Source of the DNA: CAZFIO01 sp964519585 | GTDB lineage: Bacteria; Bacillota; Clostridia; Tissierellales; Tissierellaceae | Direction of reading: 5' to 3' | DNA: 16,167 nt | NCBI GenBank assembly: GCA_964519585.1 | Contig: CAZFIO010000028.1 | Location: 1-16,167 of the forward strand | Part shown: positions 8,402 to 14,408 of the stretch, piece by piece | Layout: every line of letters starts with the position of its first letter | Numbering within the stretch: the stretch's first letter is position 1 | Notes under the pieces: model-generated | Database searches by the model: none | What the model was told of the DNA's origin: nothing | Seen by the model: only the letters and a program-made list of their open reading frames with translations | Translations under genes and position numbers: made by a program

Positions 8402-9301
8402 ATGAAGGTAATTGATATAGACAAGTATGAGAACAATCAGATAAATACAGCAATAGCACTGGGAAACTTTGATGGTGTACATATTGGCCACCAAGAATTA
8501 ATTTCTTCTTTAGTAAACATTTCAAATACTAATAAGTTATTATCAGGAATTCTTCTATTTGAAAACCATACAAAGAATTTCCTAGAGTCTAATAATATAA
8601 AACTATTAACATCCAACCAGGTAAAACTTGCTTTATTCAAAAAATTAGATATTGATATAATTTTCAAAGCAAGGTTTACTAATGACTTAAGACTACTTTC
8701 ACCTGAAAAATTTGTGAAAAATATATTAGTTGATATTTTGAATGTGAAAAATATAGTTGTAGGTTTTGATTATCGTTTTGGCTATAAGGCAAGTGGTGAT
8801 ATAAATTTATTAAAGGATTTGGGAGACAAGTATGGCTTTCATGTAAATATTATTGAGCCACAATATATAGATAAAAGATTAATTAGCAGCACAGCAATCA
8901 GAAACTATATAGAATTGGGCAATATAGAAGAGGCAAATTTAATGCTTGGAAGGGAATATTCTATTAGAGGCAGGATACTAAAAAAAACAAAATCCGATAT
9001 AACTCCTACATTCTATATGGTTAATATAGAAATAGACCCAGAATTTATGCTTCCTAAAACAGGAAACTATCTTACAAGTTGCCTATCTGGGGATGAGGAA
9101 TTTTTAAGTATAAGTTCTATAGTCCATGGCTTAGAAAGCAACAAAACAAGTATAGAAATGTATGTAAATAAGTTAAGTCCTATAGATTTTAATAAGACAA
9201 TTATTATAAAGTTTATAAAGCTTATGGATAAATACAAAACAGTTGAAAATATAAGCAAGCTAGAAGAAGAAACTTTTAAACATATAAAGTCCAAATATTA
9301 A
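8402..9301 (+). CDS. ribF: RibF family protein: FAD synthetase domain intact, riboflavin kinase domain degenerate
   Basis: RibF normally phosphorylates riboflavin to FMN and then adenylates FMN to FAD. In this 299-residue protein the N-terminal FMN adenylyltransferase domain looks intact: GNFDGVHIGHQ at 21-31, GFDYRFGYKASGD, and SSTAIR at 162-167. The C-terminal kinase domain (about 184-299) is of usual size but has lost its signature. Aligned without gaps to the family pattern G-x-V-x2-G-x3-G-R-x2-GFPTANI, residues 190-209 keep only G190, F204, N208 and I209. The glycines become K195, D199 and T203, and the Mg-binding Thr of PTAN becomes M206. GVYA is GNYL and the PTFG-like motif is missing. 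The kinase reaction is therefore doubtful (inference). Start ATG 8402 follows AAGGTGG at 8390-8396; GTG at 8393 lies inside that site and is rejected. Confidence 0.9.
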   Translation: MKVIDIDKYENNQINTAIALGNFDGVHIGHQELISSLVNISNTNKLLSGILLFENHTKNFLESNNIKLLTSNQVKLALFKKLDIDIIFKARFTNDLRLLSPEKFVKNILVDILNVKNIVVGFDYRFGYKASGDINLLKDLGDKYGFHVNIIEPQYIDKRLISSTAIRNYIELGNIEEANLMLGREYSIRGRILKKTKSDITPTFYMVNIEIDPEFMLPKTGNYLTSCLSGDEEFLSISSIVHGLESNKTSIEMYVNKLSPIDFNKTIIIKFIKLMDKYKTVENISKLEEETFKHIKSKY

Positions 9302-9303
9302 TA

Positions 9304-9330
9304 TTTACAAAAGTGCTTATGTGTGATAAT
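9304..9330 (+). promoter_or_regulatory. Possible promoter for rpsO-pnp
   Basis: GATAAT at 9325-9330 (5 of 6) is preceded by an extended -10 TG at 9322-9323. TTTACA (5 of 6) lies at 9304-9309, with a short 15-base spacer. It starts just after the ribF stop and would give a leader of about 90 bases before rpsO. The short spacer lowers confidence; the extended -10 supports it. Confidence 0.5.
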
Positions 9331-9362
9331 ATTAATTTGATTAAATTTACCTATTACTAAGA

Positions 9363-9418
9363 TAAACGAAACCTCGACGTTTACTCTTTGTTCTAGGTGT
9401 ATATAATAATATGGAGGT
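9363..9418 (+). promoter_or_regulatory. rpsO leader hairpin whose loop is complementary to the ribosome binding site
   Basis: TAAACG (9363-9368) pairs with CGTTTA (9378-9383), leaving a 9-base loop. The loop contains ACCTC (9371-9375), which is complementary to GAGGT (9414-9418) in the rpsO ribosome binding site. This could form a pseudoknot that masks translation start. E. coli S15 represses its own mRNA through a pseudoknot, and unrelated S15 leader structures occur in other phyla. The pairing is seen in the sequence; its use as an S15 operator is inference. Confidence 0.35.
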
Positions 9419-9425
9419 GTATAGA

Positions 9426-9692
9426 ATGTTATCAAAAGAAGTAAAAGAACAAATAATCAATGACTATAAGCTACATGAAGGGGATACTGGCTCTCCAGAA
9501 GTTCAAATTGCCCTGTTGACTTATAGAATTAATTCTTTAAACGACCATTTAAAAGATCATAAAAAGGACCATCACTCTAGAAGAGGCCTACTAAAAATGG
9601 TTGGACAAAGAAGAGGTTTATTAAGATATTTAAGAGAGAATGATATTGTAAGATATCGTGCTTTGATTGAGAAATTAAACATTAGAGGTTAA
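9426..9692 (+). CDS. rpsO: 30S ribosomal protein S15
   Basis: S15 is a primary 16S rRNA-binding protein of the 30S platform that recruits S6, S18 and others. The 88-residue product is of the usual length and carries the family signatures HEGDTGSPEVQIALLT, HLKDHKKDHHSRRGLLKMVGQRR and LLRYLRENDIVRYRALI, including the HH/SRRGLL rRNA contact region. The start is ATG at 9426, six bases after GGAGGTG (9413-9419); an in-frame ATG at 9411 lies upstream of that site and is rejected. It precedes pnp, the rpsO-pnp order conserved widely in bacteria. Confidence 0.97.
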   Translation: MLSKEVKEQIINDYKLHEGDTGSPEVQIALLTYRINSLNDHLKDHKKDHHSRRGLLKMVGQRRGLLRYLRENDIVRYRALIEKLNIRG

Positions 9693-9694
9693 TG

Positions 9695-9717
9695 AGAGCG
9701 GGATAATCCCGCTCTTT
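9695..9717 (+). terminator. Strong hairpin between rpsO and pnp (weak or partial terminator, or processing site)
   Basis: AGAGCGGGA (9695-9703) and TCCCGCTCT (9707-9715) form a perfect GC-rich 9-bp stem with a 3-base loop, starting two bases after the rpsO stop. The following T-run is short (TTTAGTTT), so read-through into pnp is likely. It may be a partial terminator or protect the 3' end of rpsO mRNA. The equivalent E. coli gap has a terminator and RNase processing sites. Confidence 0.6.
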
Positions 9718-9762
9718 AGTTTATAAGTTACTTTGAAATATTCAAATTCTAAGGAGGTAAAC

Positions 9763-11856
9763 ATGGAAAAAACATTTCACTATATATTTGCTGGAAAAGA
9801 ACTTATAGTAAATATTGGAAAGTTAGCTGAACAAGCAGGTGGTTCCTGCCTTGTAAGATACGGTGATACTGTAGTATTAGCTACAGCAACCTCCTCAAAA
9901 GAACCACGTGAAGGGATAGATTTCTTTCCTTTGAGTGTTGATTATGAGGAAAAACTATATTCAGTGGGTAAGATTCCAGGAGGTTTTATAAAAAGGGAAG
10001 GTAGACCAAGTGAAAAAGCCATATTGACATCTAGACTAATAGATAGACCACTAAGGCCCTTGTTTCCAGAGGGTTATAGGAATGATGTACAGGTAATAAC
10101 AACAGTCCTATCTGTGGATCAAGATCACTCTCCAGAAATTGTTGCTATGATAGGCTCTTCTATAGCATTATCAATATCAGATATTCCTTTCAAAGAACCT
10201 ACAGGTGCTGTTTTATTAGGTTTAATTAATGGTGAATTTATTATTAATCCAAACAGTGAAGAAAGAGAAAATTCAGATATACATCTAATTGTATCAGGAA
10301 CTAAGGATGCTATTATGATGGTTGAAGCAGGTGCCAATGAAATAAGTGAAGAACTTATGTTAGAGGGTATGCTTGCAGCCCATAAGGAAATACAAGACCT
10401 ATGTGATTTTATAGGCGACATAGTAGAAGAATCTGGTAAAGAAAAACAGGAATATACTGTGTATATGCCAGATGAAGAATTAGATAGTAAAATCAGAAAT
10501 TATGGCCAAAACTTAATAAGTGAAGCTATAAACACTGTAGAAAAGCAGGAGAGAGAGAACAATATAAAGCTGGCCAGCGATAAAATATTCGATGAGTTTA
10601 TTGTTGATAATGAAGATTTGGAAAAAGATATTAAGGAAATTATCGATAATATAATTAAAGATGAAGTCAGAAGAATGATAATTGATGATGGAATAAGGCC
10701 AGATAACAGGGAATTGGATGAAATAAGGAAAATAACTACTGAAGTAGGTCTATTTCCAAGAACTCATGGATCTGGGCTTTTTACCAGAGGGCAAACTCAG
10801 GTTTTAACTATTACAACCTTGGGTGCTTCCTCAGATGTTCAAATCATTGATGGGCTAGGAGAAGAAGAGTCTAAGAGATATATGCACCATTATAATTTCC
10901 CACCTTATTCAGTTGGGGAAACCAGACCTATAAGGGGACCTGGAAGGCGTGAAATAGGACACGGGGCACTGGCAGAGAGGGCCTTAGAGCCTGTTATTCC
11001 AAGTATGGAAGAGTTTCCATATACTATTAGACTAGTATCAGAGGTTTTAAGCTCAAATGGTTCTTCATCCCAAGCAAGTGTATGTGGTAGCACCTTATCA
11101 TTGTTAGACGCTGGAGTACCAATCAAAGCTTCAGTGGCTGGAATAGCAATGGGTTTAATAAAGGAAGACAACAGAATCGCTATCCTGTCTGACATTTTGG
11201 GTATGGAAGATCATCTAGGGGATATGGATTTCAAGGTAGCCGGTACAAGAAAAGGAATAACCGCGATACAAATGGATATAAAGATAGATGGTATTGACAG
11301 AACTATATTGGAAAATGCACTTGAAAAGGCTAGGTTAGGAAGACTTCATATCTTAGATAAAATGGAAGAAACAATATCAAGACCAAAAGAAGAATTATCA
11401 AAATTTGCACCTAAAATATATACAATGCAAATTAATCCTGACAAGATAAGGGATGTTATTGGACCTGGTGGCAAAATGATTAATAAAATTATTGATGAAA
11501 CACAGGTAAAGATTGATATTGATGATGATGGAAAAATCTTTATAGCAGCTGTTGATAGTAATGCAGGTAAAAAGGCTATGGAGATGATAGAGGATATAGT
11601 TAAAGAAATAGAGCTTAATGAAATTTATTCAGGTAAGGTTACAAAAATTACCAATTTCGGTGCTTTTGTGGATATATTAAATGGCAAGGAAGGTTTGCTT
11701 CATATATCTAAAATAGCTAATGAAAGAATTGAAAAGGTTGAGGATGTATTAAAAATAGGTGATGAGGTTAAGGTTAAGGTTATAGAAATTGATAATCAAG
11801 GTAGGGTAAATTTATCAAGGAAAGCCTTACTTCCTAAGGAAGAAAAAACAGAATAA
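9763..11856 (+). CDS. pnp: Polyribonucleotide nucleotidyltransferase (PNPase)
   Basis: PNPase is a trimeric phosphorolytic 3'-5' exoribonuclease of the RNA degradosome. The 697-residue product has two RNase PH domains joined by an all-alpha domain, then KH (RDVIGPGGKMINKIID) and S1 (GKVTKITNFGAFVDI) domains. The second PH domain has EESKRYMHHYNFPPYSVGE, GPGRREIGHGALAERAL, and the catalytic DHLGDMDFKVAG with D483, D489 and K491, matching E. coli D486, D492 and K494. The start is ATG at 9763, five bases after AAGGAGGT (9751-9758). The in-frame TTG at 9733 is upstream of that site and rejected. It is likely cotranscribed with rpsO through the hairpin at 9695-9717, and a strong terminator follows. 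Confidence 0.97.
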   Translation: MEKTFHYIFAGKELIVNIGKLAEQAGGSCLVRYGDTVVLATATSSKEPREGIDFFPLSVDYEEKLYSVGKIPGGFIKREGRPSEKAILTSRLIDRPLRPLFPEGYRNDVQVITTVLSVDQDHSPEIVAMIGSSIALSISDIPFKEPTGAVLLGLINGEFIINPNSEERENSDIHLIVSGTKDAIMMVEAGANEISEELMLEGMLAAHKEIQDLCDFIGDIVEESGKEKQEYTVYMPDEELDSKIRNYGQNLISEAINTVEKQERENNIKLASDKIFDEFIVDNEDLEKDIKEIIDNIIKDEVRRMIIDDGIRPDNRELDEIRKITTEVGLFPRTHGSGLFTRGQTQVLTITTLGASSDVQIIDGLGEEESKRYMHHYNFPPYSVGETRPIRGPGRREIGHGALAERALEPVIPSMEEFPYTIRLVSEVLSSNGSSSQASVCGSTLSLLDAGVPIKASVAGIAMGLIKEDNRIAILSDILGMEDHLGDMDFKVAGTRKGITAIQMDIKIDGIDRTILENALEKARLGRLHILDKMEETISRPKEELSKFAPKIYTMQINPDKIRDVIGPGGKMINKIIDETQVKIDIDDDGKIFIAAVDSNAGKKAMEMIEDIVKEIELNEIYSGKVTKITNFGAFVDILNGKEGLLHISKIANERIEKVEDVLKIGDEVKVKVIEIDNQGRVNLSRKALLPKEEKTE

Positions 11857-11874
11857 TCTATAAGCCATGCATTG

Positions 11875-11921
11875 CACCCCAAAGGTTAAATTTAAAACTT
11901 AACTTTTGGAGGTGTTTTTTT
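11875..11921 (+). terminator. Strong intrinsic terminator after pnp
   Basis: Bases 11875-11889 pair with 11899-11914 in a 15-bp stem with one bulged A and one G-U pair, around a 9-base loop. Seven T (11915-11921) follow directly. It lies 18 bases after the pnp stop and marks the end of the translation/RNA operon. This is the best terminator in the window. Confidence 0.9.
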
Positions 11922-11982
11922 GTATATAAAATATACTCCCGAATATATATAAACTAATAAGACATGGGGGGAGAATATATAA

Positions 11983-12681
11983 ATGATAATTATAAGTAAA
12001 AAAACCATCTACTACATATTAATATTTTTAATCCTATTGTTAGCTTTGAGACTTGGATTAAACATATTTTTAAAAACCAAAGAAGTGATAAATATGGAGC
12101 CTTATTATCAAGGAGATAAAGATGAGGATATAATCTCAATTGCATGTAATATAGATTGGGGCAACGAATATATAGATGATATACTGAGAATATTAAAGGA
12201 AAAAGATGTTCTAATTAATTTCTTCCCTACTGGTAGGTGGGCATCTGAAAATAAGGAGATTCTTAAAAATATTCATAAAAACCAACATGAAGTTGGCAGC
12301 CATGGCTTTCAACACTTGGACTATGATAAATTAAATTATAATTCTAATTATGAGGAAATAAGAAAGGCCCATGAAACTATTACTAGCATCATAGGCGAAG
12401 AAATAGAATTCTTTGCTCCTCCTTCAGGAGCATTCAATAAGTATACCTTAGAAGCAGCAAAAGAGTTTAATTATAAAACTATCTTATGGAGCATAGATAC
12501 TATAGATTGGAGACAGTATAGTACAAGTAGCATCATATTTGATAGGGTAAAGGAAAAGCTTCATAAGTCAGGTATAATACTTATTCATCCTACTGAAGAA
12601 ACAGTAAAAGCGCTAGGTGATATTATTAATTACATAGAAAGTAAGGGGTATAGAATAGTAAAATTAAGCGAGTTGTTGTAA
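11983..12681 (+). CDS. Membrane-anchored polysaccharide deacetylase-like protein, YlxY family
   Basis: This 232-residue protein has a short basic N-terminus, one membrane segment (about 9-30) and an extracellular NodB-type domain. Such enzymes remove acetyl groups from cell wall or spore cortex glycans. The layout (pnp next door, NIDWGNEYIDDIL, FFPTGRW, HEVGSHGFQH) fits the sporulation-associated YlxY family found after pnp in Bacillus. Catalytic motifs are partly altered. The usual DDG is DWG at 58-60, losing one metal-ligand Asp. HxxxH is kept at H107 and H111. RPPYG is APPSG at 145-149. DTIDW (172-176) is kept, and the last motif is ILIHP with H202. Activity is uncertain. Start ATG 11983 follows GGGGGGAG at 11966-11973, nine bases upstream. 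I see no clear promoter. The M16 peptidase that follows ylxY in Bacillus is absent. Confidence 0.82.
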   Translation: MIIISKKTIYYILIFLILLLALRLGLNIFLKTKEVINMEPYYQGDKDEDIISIACNIDWGNEYIDDILRILKEKDVLINFFPTGRWASENKEILKNIHKNQHEVGSHGFQHLDYDKLNYNSNYEEIRKAHETITSIIGEEIEFFAPPSGAFNKYTLEAAKEFNYKTILWSIDTIDWRQYSTSSIIFDRVKEKLHKSGIILIHPTEETVKALGDIINYIESKGYRIVKLSELL

Positions 12682-12722
12682 ATATAAAGTATATGATATC
12701 TTTAAATATTTCTAATAATTAA

Positions 12723-12751
12723 TTAAAGTTTATAAAATAATCTGATATAAT
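12723..12751 (+). promoter_or_regulatory. Possible sigma-A promoter for dut
   Basis: A perfect TATAAT at 12746-12751 with an extended -10 TG at 12743-12744 is preceded by a weak -35 (TTAAAG, 12723-12728) at a 17-base spacer. The start would be near 12758, giving a leader of about 20 bases that contains the GAGGTGAT ribosome binding site. The region is very AT-rich, so a chance match is possible. Confidence 0.5.
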
Positions 12752-12778
12752 TAAGTAACAAAAATACGAGGTGATATA

Positions 12779-13216
12779 GTGGAAATTAAAGTTGTAAATA
12801 CAAGTTCATTGCCTTTGCCTACTTATAAGACAAAAGGCTCATCTGGGATTGATTTATATGCGTCTAATTCAACACCTATTGTGTTAGAACCTATGGAAAG
12901 GGGTCTTATACCTACAGGCCTATATATTTCAATACCAGAAGGATATGAGGGTCAAATACGGGGTAGAAGTGGACTAGCCCTTAAACATGGAATTACATTG
13001 GCCAATGCTATAGGCACTATAGATAGTGATTATAGGGGGGAAATAAAAATAATTCTAATTAACTTAGGTAATGAAAAGTTTGAAATTAAAAAAGGTGACA
13101 GAATAGCACAGATGGTATTTATGAAGTATGAAAGTATAGAATTTAAATTGGTTGACCAGCTAGATGAAACCTCTAGAAATCAGGGAGGCTTCGGACATAC
13201 AGGTCTAAAAGACTAG
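12779..13216 (+). CDS. dut: dUTP diphosphatase (trimeric dUTPase)
   Basis: dUTPase hydrolyses dUTP to dUMP and pyrophosphate, keeping uracil out of DNA and feeding thymidylate synthesis. The 145-residue product has all five motifs of the homotrimeric family: SSGIDLYA (I, Asp at 25), GRSGLALKHGI (II), GTIDSDYRGEI (III, catalytic Asp), GDRIAQMVF (IV) and RNQGGFGHTG (V). Motif V differs from the common RGxGGFGSTG by Asn for Gly and His for Ser, but keeps the Arg and the glycine-rich arm. The start is GTG at 12779 with GAGGTGAT at 12768-12775. It sits alone between ylxY and ymxH and has its own promoter-like sequence. Confidence 0.96.
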   Translation: MEIKVVNTSSLPLPTYKTKGSSGIDLYASNSTPIVLEPMERGLIPTGLYISIPEGYEGQIRGRSGLALKHGITLANAIGTIDSDYRGEIKIILINLGNEKFEIKKGDRIAQMVFMKYESIEFKLVDQLDETSRNQGGFGHTGLKD

Positions 13217-13227
13217 TCACATAAGAT

Positions 13228-13255
13228 ATTATCATAAATGATAATCATATTTTTT
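13228..13255 (+). terminator. Weak AT-rich terminator candidate after dut
   Basis: ATTATCA (13228-13234) and TGATAAT (13239-13245) form a perfect 7-bp stem with a 4-base loop, followed after four bases by six T (13250-13255). It is in the right place after dut, but the stem has only one G-C pair and the T-run is not adjacent, so the call is tentative. The T-run overlaps the possible ymxH promoter. Confidence 0.35.
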
Positions 13256-13272
13256 CCAATTTTTCATATAAT
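13245..13272 (+). promoter_or_regulatory. Possible sporulation sigma-E promoter for ymxH
   Basis: TCATATT at 13245-13251 fits the Bacillus sigma-E -35 pattern KMATATT exactly. CATATAAT at 13265-13272 matches 7 of 8 positions of the -10 pattern CATACAMT. The spacer of 13 bases is slightly short. The same -10 also contains a sigma-A TATAAT (13267-13272), but without a good -35. A start near 13279 would leave the ribosome binding site very close to the mRNA 5' end. Confidence 0.4.
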
Positions 13273-13293
13273 TAAACTAGAGGTGATCATTAT

Positions 13294-13536
13294 ATGAGAT
13301 CAAGTGAATTAGGTCAAAAAGAAATTATAAATTTAGACAATGGGGCTAGATTAGGTTTATTTTCAGATGCAGATATAATATTTGACCGTAAAAATGGTAG
13401 AATACAAAGTATAATGGTAAGAGAGAAGAGGTTTACATTTAAATTATTGGGAATTGAAGATAATGCTTTAGAAATACCCTGGACTGCTATAAAAAAAATA
13501 GGTCATGATATGATAATTGTGGAATTAAATAAGTAA
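13294..13536 (+). CDS. ymxH: YlmC/YmxH family PRC-barrel protein (sporulation-associated)
   Basis: This 80-residue protein matches the YlmC/YmxH family: MRSSELGQKEIINLDNG, GRLG-like GARLGLFSDADIIFD, GRIQSIMV, and a PWTAIKKIGHDMIIVE ending. The fold is a small PRC barrel, a domain often involved in protein or RNA contacts. Its molecular function is not established. Members of the family cluster with sporulation genes in spore formers. ATG at 13294 follows AGAGGTGAT (13279-13287). It has a possible sigma-E promoter upstream and a terminator right after, so it seems to be its own unit. In Bacillus, ymxH is followed by dipicolinate synthase genes, which are absent here. Confidence 0.9.
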   Translation: MRSSELGQKEIINLDNGARLGLFSDADIIFDRKNGRIQSIMVREKRFTFKLLGIEDNALEIPWTAIKKIGHDMIIVELNK

Positions 13537-13540
13537 TTTT

Positions 13541-13568
13541 AAGAGAGGACTTAAAGTCCTTTTTTATT
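13541..13568 (+). terminator. Intrinsic terminator after ymxH
   Basis: AGGACT (13546-13551) and AGTCCT (13555-13560) form a perfect 6-bp stem with a TAA loop, followed by TTTTTATTT. The purine-rich AAGAG just upstream can extend the stem by pairing with the T-run. It begins five bases after the ymxH stop. Confidence 0.75.
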
Positions 13569-13595
13569 TACATAATATTAGCTTATCTATCAAAT
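13567..13595 (+). promoter_or_regulatory. Tentative promoter for tepA
   Basis: TTTACA (13567-13572, 5 of 6) lies 17 bases before TCAAAT (13590-13595, 4 of 6). A better TATAAT at 13604-13609 has no good -35 and would start transcription on the ribosome binding site. A promoter is expected because a terminator precedes the gene, but the exact site is unsure. Confidence 0.3.
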
Positions 13596-13628
13596 AATAT
13601 TAATATAATTTAAAATGGAGGATAGATA

Positions 13629-14345
13629 ATGCGAAAAAACAATATTGAAAATACAAATAAAGTAGAAGATACAAATGTTGAAAGTGAAGAGGAGGCTCTT
13701 GAAAGTGTTAAGGAAATAGGTACATCAATTGATAAGGAATTTAAGTCAAATATTCAATTTATAACAATTATTGGTGAGGTTGAAGGCCATACCATATCTA
13801 ATGCAGATAAAAAAACGACAAAATACGAACATATAATACCACTCCTTATTAATGCTCAACTAGATCCCAAAATTGAGGGAATTTTAATTATTTTAAACAC
13901 TGTGGGCGGTGATGTTGAAGCAGGACTAGCCCTATCAGAAATGATAAATAGTATGAAAAAACCTACTATATCTTTGGTTCTTGGTGGAGGCCATAGTATT
14001 GGTGTACCCTTAGCTACATCAGCTGATTATTCATTTATAGTTCCAACTGCAACCATGACAATTCATCCCATTAGAACAACAGGCTTAATCATCGGTGTTC
14101 CCCAATCATTCCAGTATTTGCAAAAAATGCAACAAAGAATTAATAATTTTATAGCAAATACATCCAGAATTAATATGGAAAAATTAACTGAACTCATGTT
14201 TGCCACAGATGAATTAGCGAATGATGTAGGTACAATCCTAGTAGGGGAAAGCGCTGTAGAAATTGGCCTTATAGATGAGGTGGGTGGACTATCAGCTGCT
14301 CTAGCGAAGCTAGATAAACTTATAGAATCTAAATTAAATAGATAA
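13629..14345 (+). CDS. tepA: ClpP-fold serine protease, TepA (YmfB) family
   Basis: The 238-residue protein belongs to the ClpP/SppA-like crotonase-fold proteases called TepA, named translocation-enhancing protein in Bacillus, where it lies just before spoIIIE. The first 40 or so residues are polar and acidic, with no signal peptide or membrane segment, so it is probably cytoplasmic. The core shows NTVGGDVEAGLALSEMI (90-106), the nucleophile segment GGGHSIG with Ser123, and MTIHPIRTTG with His146. The third member of the triad is not clear from sequence. GLIDEVGG near the C-terminus is typical of ClpP/SppA. ATG at 13629 follows GGAGG at 13617-13621. Substrates are unknown. The Bacillus genes between ymxH and tepA (spoVFA/B, asd, dapG, dapA, rnjB) are missing. 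Confidence 0.9.
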   Translation: MRKNNIENTNKVEDTNVESEEEALESVKEIGTSIDKEFKSNIQFITIIGEVEGHTISNADKKTTKYEHIIPLLINAQLDPKIEGILIILNTVGGDVEAGLALSEMINSMKKPTISLVLGGGHSIGVPLATSADYSFIVPTATMTIHPIRTTGLIIGVPQSFQYLQKMQQRINNFIANTSRINMEKLTELMFATDELANDVGTILVGESAVEIGLIDEVGGLSAALAKLDKLIESKLNR

Positions 14346-14367
14346 AGCAAACATCTTATGTTATAAT
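14339..14367 (+). promoter_or_regulatory. Possible promoter for ftsK/spoIIIE
   Basis: TAGATA (14339-14344, 4 of 6) overlaps the tepA stop. It is followed by a 17-base spacer and a perfect TATAAT (14362-14367) with an extended -10 TG at 14359-14360. The start would be near 14374, giving a leader of about 35 bases before the ATG at 14409. Confidence 0.55.
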
Positions 14368-14408
14368 TATACTAGTTTTATAAATATTTTTATACATAAG
14401 GTGATTCT

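Noticed and set aside
9402..9407. TATAAT just before rpsO as its -10 box
   Set aside because: Transcription would begin within or next to the ribosome binding site at 9413-9419, leaving no usable leader. The earlier site at 9325-9330 is preferred.
11922..11936. GTATAT-AAA-ATATAC inverted repeat upstream of the ylxY-type gene as an operator or sporulation promoter
   Set aside because: It is A/T-only apart from the ends and easily arises by chance in this background. No -35/-10 pair for a sporulation sigma factor could be fitted with correct spacing.
12682..12722. Terminator after the ylxY-type gene
   Set aside because: AAAG/CTTT pairing in this AT-rich gap gives only a short bulged stem and no T-run follows.
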